DNA from: Pseudomonas fluorescens
GTDB taxonomy: Bacteria; Pseudomonadota; Gammaproteobacteria; Pseudomonadales; Pseudomonadaceae
Direction: 5' to 3'
Assembly (NCBI RefSeq): GCF_040448305.1
Contig: NZ_CP148752.1
Location: forward strand, 3,658,001-3,722,000
Length of the DNA: 64,000 nt
The position numbers were made by a program, and so were the translations under genes. Under the pieces are notes generated by a model. The model saw only the letters and a list, made by a program, of their open reading frames with translations. It was not told where the DNA came from and searched no databases. This document shows, in pieces, positions 61,083 to 64,000 of the stretch (positions are counted from its first letter, which is position 1; every line of letters begins with the position of its first letter).

Positions 61083-62153
61083 TTACACGCTGAGCGCGGC
61101 GCGCAATTGCGCTTCGAGAACAGTGGCGTCCAGTTCCTGGCCGATCAGCACCAGGCGGGTTACGCGTGCTTCTTCGGCGCCCCACTGGCGGTCGAAGTGC
61201 TTGTCGAAACGCGTGCCCACGCCCTGGATCAGCAGGCGCATCGGCTTGTTGGGGATCGCCGCAAAACCCTTGACCCGCAGGATGCCGTGCTGGACCACCA
61301 GCTGGGTCAGCGCATCCAGCAGCAGGCTTTCGTCGGCTTGCGGCAGTTCGATGGAGATCGAATCGAAAGCGTCGTGATCGTGGTCGTCATGATCGTCGTC
61401 GCCATCGTGATGATGGTCGTGGTGGCTGTGACGGCTGTCGATGTGTTCTTCGGAGCCGGCACCCAGGCCGATCAGCACGTCCAGCGGCAGGCGACCGCTG
61501 CTGGCTTCGATGATTTTCACCGCTGGCGGCAATTCCTCGGCGACTTCCAGACGAACGCGGGCCAGGTCCGCCGGGTTGATCAGGTCGGCTTTGTTGAGGA
61601 TCACCAGGTCGGCGCTGGCCAGTTGGTCGGCGAACAGTTCGTGCAGCGGCGACTCGTGGTCCAGGTTCGGGTCGAGCTTGCGCTGGGCGTCGACCTGATC
61701 CGGGAACGCGGCGAAGGTGCCGGCGGCCACGGCCGGGCTGTCGACCACGGTGATCACCGCATCCACCGTGCAGGCGCTGCGGATTTCCGGCCACTGGAAG
61801 GCCTGCACCAGCGGCTTTGGCAGCGCCAGGCCGGACGTTTCGATGAGAATGTGGTCCAGATCGCCGCGACGGGCCACCAGTTCGCGCATTACCGGGAAGA
61901 ATTCTTCCTGGACGGTGCAGCACAGGCAGCCGTTGGCCAGCTCATAGACACGGCCGTTGGCTTCTTCTTCGGTGCAACCGATGGAGCACTGCTTGAGGAT
62001 TTCGCCGTCGATGCCCAACTCGCCAAATTCGTTGACGATCACCGCGATGCGGCGACCCTGGGCGTTGTCGAGCATGTGCCGCAGCAGCGTGGTTTTACCC
62101 GAGCCGAGAAAGCCGGTAACGATGGTGACGGGGAGTTTGGCCAGTGTTTTCAT
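61083..62153 (-). CDS. cobW: CobW-family GTPase
   Basis: G3E-family GTPase of 356 residues from ATG at 62153 (MKTLAKLPVTIVTGFLGSGK). Walker A GFLGSGKTTLL, the metal-binding CxCC in NGCLCCTVQEEF, Walker B/GTP motifs ILIETSGLALP, and NKAD for guanine specificity. A His/Asp-rich stretch (HSHHDHHHDGDDDHDDHDHD) at about residues 230-255 precedes the carboxy-terminal CobW_C domain. CobW delivers cobalt to CobN or assists insertion. It is first in the operon, downstream of a cobalamin riboswitch, and an extension upstream to 62183 is unlikely. Confidence 0.92.
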   Translation of the reverse strand: MKTLAKLPVTIVTGFLGSGKTTLLRHMLDNAQGRRIAVIVNEFGELGIDGEILKQCSIGCTEEEANGRVYELANGCLCCTVQEEFFPVMRELVARRGDLDHILIETSGLALPKPLVQAFQWPEIRSACTVDAVITVVDSPAVAAGTFAAFPDQVDAQRKLDPNLDHESPLHELFADQLASADLVILNKADLINPADLARVRLEVAEELPPAVKIIEASSGRLPLDVLIGLGAGSEEHIDSRHSHHDHHHDGDDDHDDHDHDAFDSISIELPQADESLLLDALTQLVVQHGILRVKGFAAIPNKPMRLLIQGVGTRFDKHFDRQWGAEEARVTRLVLIGQELDATVLEAQLRAALSV

Positions 62154-62264
62154 CGGATGCCCTATGGCTAATGTGGCGGGCATACGGGACGACGACCGGC
62201 AACGCGAACGCGCGTGCCTGAAGAGTTCGCCACCGGATCACCCCGCCCGGTTGAAAGTGAGAAT

Positions 62265-62440
62265 CTGTGACGAGGCAGGTCTCCTGGCTGACGGTGTGCC
62301 GGCCTTGAGCCTGGCATTCGCTGCGCCTTCCCGCCGGCCTCATGGATTGAGCCTGCAGTGGCGTGGCAACGAACATCACCGTTCACAGTTGCGGGGGCAG
62401 CCGCGGCATCGACCGCGTTCCCTTCTTAGCTTCGACAAAC
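62265..62440 (-). ncRNA. Cobalamin riboswitch upstream of cobW
   Basis: On the minus strand the conserved blocks occur in order: AAGGGAACGCGGT, GCGGCTGCCCCCGCAACTGT, CCACTG, GGCGGGAAGGCG and the B12 box AGCCAGGAGACCTGCC (62289-62274). It lies about 110 bp before cobW and should switch off cobW-cobN-chelatase when adenosylcobalamin is plentiful. I did not resolve the expression platform. Confidence 0.93.
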
Positions 62441-62518
62441 GCCGAAGAACCTCGAAAGCGCAAGGCTACGCATGGTATTGGGGCGGGTCAATGTCTTGTA
62501 GCGCCGCCACCGGCCCCA

Positions 62519-62580
62519 TCGCGAGCAGGCTCGCTCCCACAGTTGATCGCATTCCCCTGTAGGAGCGAGCCTGCTCGCGA
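62519..62580. repeat. REPIN-like REP pair 11
   Basis: Inverted REP copies at about 62519-62541 and 62557-62580, between the two divergent riboswitches. Confidence 0.88.
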
Positions 62581-62661
62581 TGAAGTCACCTCGGTTTCGA
62601 GTTGAGAACCCTTGCCAATTGACGCCCAACCCCCGGCCATGCTCTCCTACACACCTTGTTA

Positions 62662-62862
62662 CGGGTGCCCTTCACAGGGTGAAACGGGAAACCGGTGAAT
62701 CATGTGCTTTACTCTTAAGCCATGTCAGTCCGGTGCTGCCCCCGCAACGGTAAGCGAGCGAAGCATCAGATCCACTGTGCCATTGCGGCATGGGAAGGTG
62801 ATGTTTTCAGGTTCAGGCCCAAGCCTTTGCCCCTCGTGAGCCCGGAGACCGGCCCGCAACAC
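62662..62862 (+). ncRNA. Cobalamin riboswitch upstream of cbtB
   Basis: Conserved blocks in order on the plus strand: AACGGGAAACCGGTGAAT, GGTGCTGCCCCCGCAACGGT, CCACTGTG, CATGGGAAGGTGATG and the B12 box AGCCCGGAGACCGGCCC (62839-62855). It precedes cbtB, cbtA and cobE and should repress them when cobalamin is abundant. Confidence 0.93.
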
Positions 62863-62891
62863 AAAGTGACCAGTACGATCACTGAACCAAC

Positions 62892-62949
62892 AAACCCGCG
62901 GTGGGCGGGCGCTGTTTGAAACCTTGCGCGCCTGGTCGTGCGGGTTTTT
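62892..62949 (+). terminator. Candidate riboswitch terminator before cbtB
   Basis: AAACCCGC (62892-62899) pairs with GCGGGTTT (62940-62947), followed by TT, with GC-rich sequence between that can fold internally. It lies 30 bp after the riboswitch and 44 bp before cbtB and could be the regulated terminator. Loop size is large, so this is tentative. Confidence 0.5.
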
Positions 62950-62992
62950 GCATGCGCTCTTATTCCCCGCTGACAGACCAGAGGGAAACGCC

Positions 62993-63184
62993 ATGTCGAT
63001 CATCAGCAGCGCCGAACACACATCCGCGAGCACCACCTCAACCCTGACCCAACGTCTGACCGTCACCGTCTGCGCGTCGATCCTGGGCGCTTGCCTTGTG
63101 TATTTCGCCGGTTTCTCGCACATCGAAGCGGTGCACAACGCCGCCCACGATACCCGCCACAGCTCCGCGTTCCCGTGCCATTGA
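62993..63184 (+). CDS. cbtB: Cobalt transporter subunit CbtB
   Basis: A 63-residue membrane protein: one transmembrane segment (LTVTVCASILGACLVYFAGF) and a His-rich carboxy-terminal tail (SHIEAVHNAAHDTRHSSAFP, ending CH) that is the CbtB metal-binding signature. Paired with CbtA it is a predicted cobalt importer controlled by B12 riboswitches. ATG at 62993 has GAGGGAA upstream. CbtA follows after 11 bp, and a cobalamin riboswitch lies just before it. Confidence 0.9.
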   Translation: MSIISSAEHTSASTTSTLTQRLTVTVCASILGACLVYFAGFSHIEAVHNAAHDTRHSSAFPCH

Positions 63185-63195
63185 GAGCTGTCGAC

Positions 63196-63903
63196 ATGAT
63201 CAAGCGTATTGCGCAAACCGCAGGTTTCACCGGGCTGCTGGCCGCCTTGTTGCTGACCCTGCTGCAAAGCTTCTGGGTCGCTCCGCTGATTTTGCAGGCC
63301 GAGACCTACGAAAAAACCGAACCGGCCGCTGTTGAAATGCATGAACACGCCGACGGTGCGATGGCTGCCCATACCCACGATGCACAAGCCTGGGAGCCGG
63401 AAGACGGCTGGCAGCGCGTGCTGTCGACCACCGGTGGCAACCTGGTGGTGGCCGTCGGTTTCGCCCTGATGCTGGCCGGCCTGTACACCTTGCGTGCGCC
63501 GACCAAAACCTCCCAGGGCCTGCTCTGGGGCCTGGCCGGTTATGCGACGTTCGTGCTCGCGCCGACCCTCGGCCTGCCACCTGAACTGCCAGGCACTGCC
63601 GCCGCCGATCTGGCACAACGGCAACTGTGGTGGATCGGTACCGCCGCCTCCACCGCCGTCGGTATCGCGCTGATCGTGTTCAGCCGGCACTGGCTGATGA
63701 AAGTCCTCGGCGCGGCGATCATCGCCGTTCCCCATGTGATTGGTGCACCACAACCGCAAGTGCATTCGATGCTCGCTCCAGAGGCGCTGGAAACCCAGTT
63801 CAAAATCGCTTCGCAACTGACCAACGTGGCGTTCTGGCTGGCCCTGGGCCTGATCAGCGCCTGGTTGTTCCGTCGCAAAAGCGATGGCCAATACCACGCA
63901 TGA
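63196..63903 (+). CDS. cbtA: Cobalt transporter subunit CbtA
   Basis: Inner-membrane protein of 235 residues with about five to six membrane segments. It starts MIKRIAQTAGFTGLLAALLL, and a His/Asp/Glu-rich loop after the first segment (VEMHEHADGAMAAHTHDAQA) fits metal capture. Later motifs TLGLPPELPGTAAADLAQRQ and IGAPQP are family-typical. It forms a predicted cobalt uptake system with CbtB and feeds the CobN chelatase. Its stop overlaps the next gene's start (ATGA), so the genes are translationally coupled. Confidence 0.92.
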   Translation: MIKRIAQTAGFTGLLAALLLTLLQSFWVAPLILQAETYEKTEPAAVEMHEHADGAMAAHTHDAQAWEPEDGWQRVLSTTGGNLVVAVGFALMLAGLYTLRAPTKTSQGLLWGLAGYATFVLAPTLGLPPELPGTAAADLAQRQLWWIGTAASTAVGIALIVFSRHWLMKVLGAAIIAVPHVIGAPQPQVHSMLAPEALETQFKIASQLTNVAFWLALGLISAWLFRRKSDGQYHA

Positions 63904-64000
63904 CTGACGTCAGCACAGCGCCGACCCTGGTGGTCGGCCTGGGCTGCCAGCGAGGCTGCCCTGTCAGCACGTTGCTGGCGCTGCTCGATCAGGCGCTGGA
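63900..64000 (+). CDS. cobE: Cobalamin biosynthesis protein CobE/CbiG-C (5' part)
   Basis: The gene begins with ATG at 63900 (overlapping the cbtA stop) and is cut by the window end after 33 codons. The visible start MTDVSTAPTLVVGLGCQRGC then PVSTLLALLDQAL shows the V-x-G-x-G-C-x-(R/K)-G-C motif and following helix typical of the CobE/CbiG carboxy-terminal family. CobE is needed in aerobic cobalamin synthesis, in the precorrin stage. Its place after cbtAB under a B12 riboswitch fits. The remainder of the gene is outside the window. Confidence 0.8.
   Translation, partial: MTDVSTAPTLVVGLGCQRGCPVSTLLALLDQAL

Noticed and set aside
62725..63897. A 390-codon minus-strand frame opposite cbtB/cbtA and the riboswitch
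   Set aside because: It would cover a conserved riboswitch and two cobalt transporter genes; no recognisable protein features.

Overview
The window is Pseudomonas DNA, most like the P. fluorescens group. The evidence is the gene order gacA-uvrC-pgsA-tRNA(Gly)-tRNA(Cys)-tRNA(Leu), the GacA sequence with its TTG start, the many REP/REPIN palindromes built on GCGAGCAGGCTCGCTCCCACAG-type sequence, and the yejABEF, 3-hydroxybutyrate and cobN/cobW/cbt loci. It divides into foreign DNA (1 to about 22.98 kb) and chromosomal core (22.98-64 kb).

Foreign DNA, 1-22.98 kb: the end of a PFGI-1/ICEclc-type integrative conjugative element. It opens with conjugation and maintenance genes: the end of a TraG-N protein, DUF3742, DUF3085, an ArdC-type antirestriction protein, an MvaT/H-NS-like silencer and the MobH relaxase TraI. 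A cargo zone of 6-20.7 kb follows. It holds an HNH-type protein divergent from a 1445-residue SF1 helicase fused to a nuclease-like domain and a zinc ribbon (the best candidate for an undescribed defence system), decaying small genes, an EamA exporter, two SDR enzymes, a MerR regulator, one complete and one truncated IS1182-family copy, a MITE-like element with related ends, two IS66 relics, a truncated integrase and a fossil tRNA 3' end. A P4-type integrase (21.5-22.8 kb) abuts the 3' end of tRNA-Leu(TAA), which marks that tRNA as the likely integration site.

Core, 23-37.3 kb: three tRNAs, pgsA, uvrC and gacA are read leftward. A type I DAHP synthase is preceded by two aromatic-rich leader peptides and a strong attenuator. 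A protein with Ig-like repeats, a lipase without a signal peptide, ppiC and the yejABEF peptide importer follow.

Core, 37.3-55.3 kb: a sigma-54 activator (HbcR-like) heads a 3-hydroxybutyrate pathway of GntP permease, 3-hydroxybutyrate dehydrogenase and acetoacetate-CoA ligase. Next are an orphan hybrid sensor kinase, a second small parvulin, and an amino-acid-related cluster (sugar kinase, D-amino-acid deaminase-like PLP enzyme, IclR regulator, RidA, polar amino acid ABC importer) with a perfect inverted repeat in front of the binding-protein gene. A MerR/old-yellow-enzyme pair shares a textbook MerR promoter.

Core, 55.4-64 kb: cobalt and cobalamin genes. A chelatase gene carries a canonical -1 frameshift signal (A AAA AAG, 5-nt spacer, 11-bp stem) joining its AAA+ and VWA halves. 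It is followed by cobN, which has a REPIN inside its coding sequence, and cobW. Two cobalamin riboswitches face away from each other, one driving cobW-cobN-chelatase and one driving cbtB-cbtA-cobE. I saw eleven REPIN-like pairs, all between 37.3 and 62.6 kb, and none in the foreign region.
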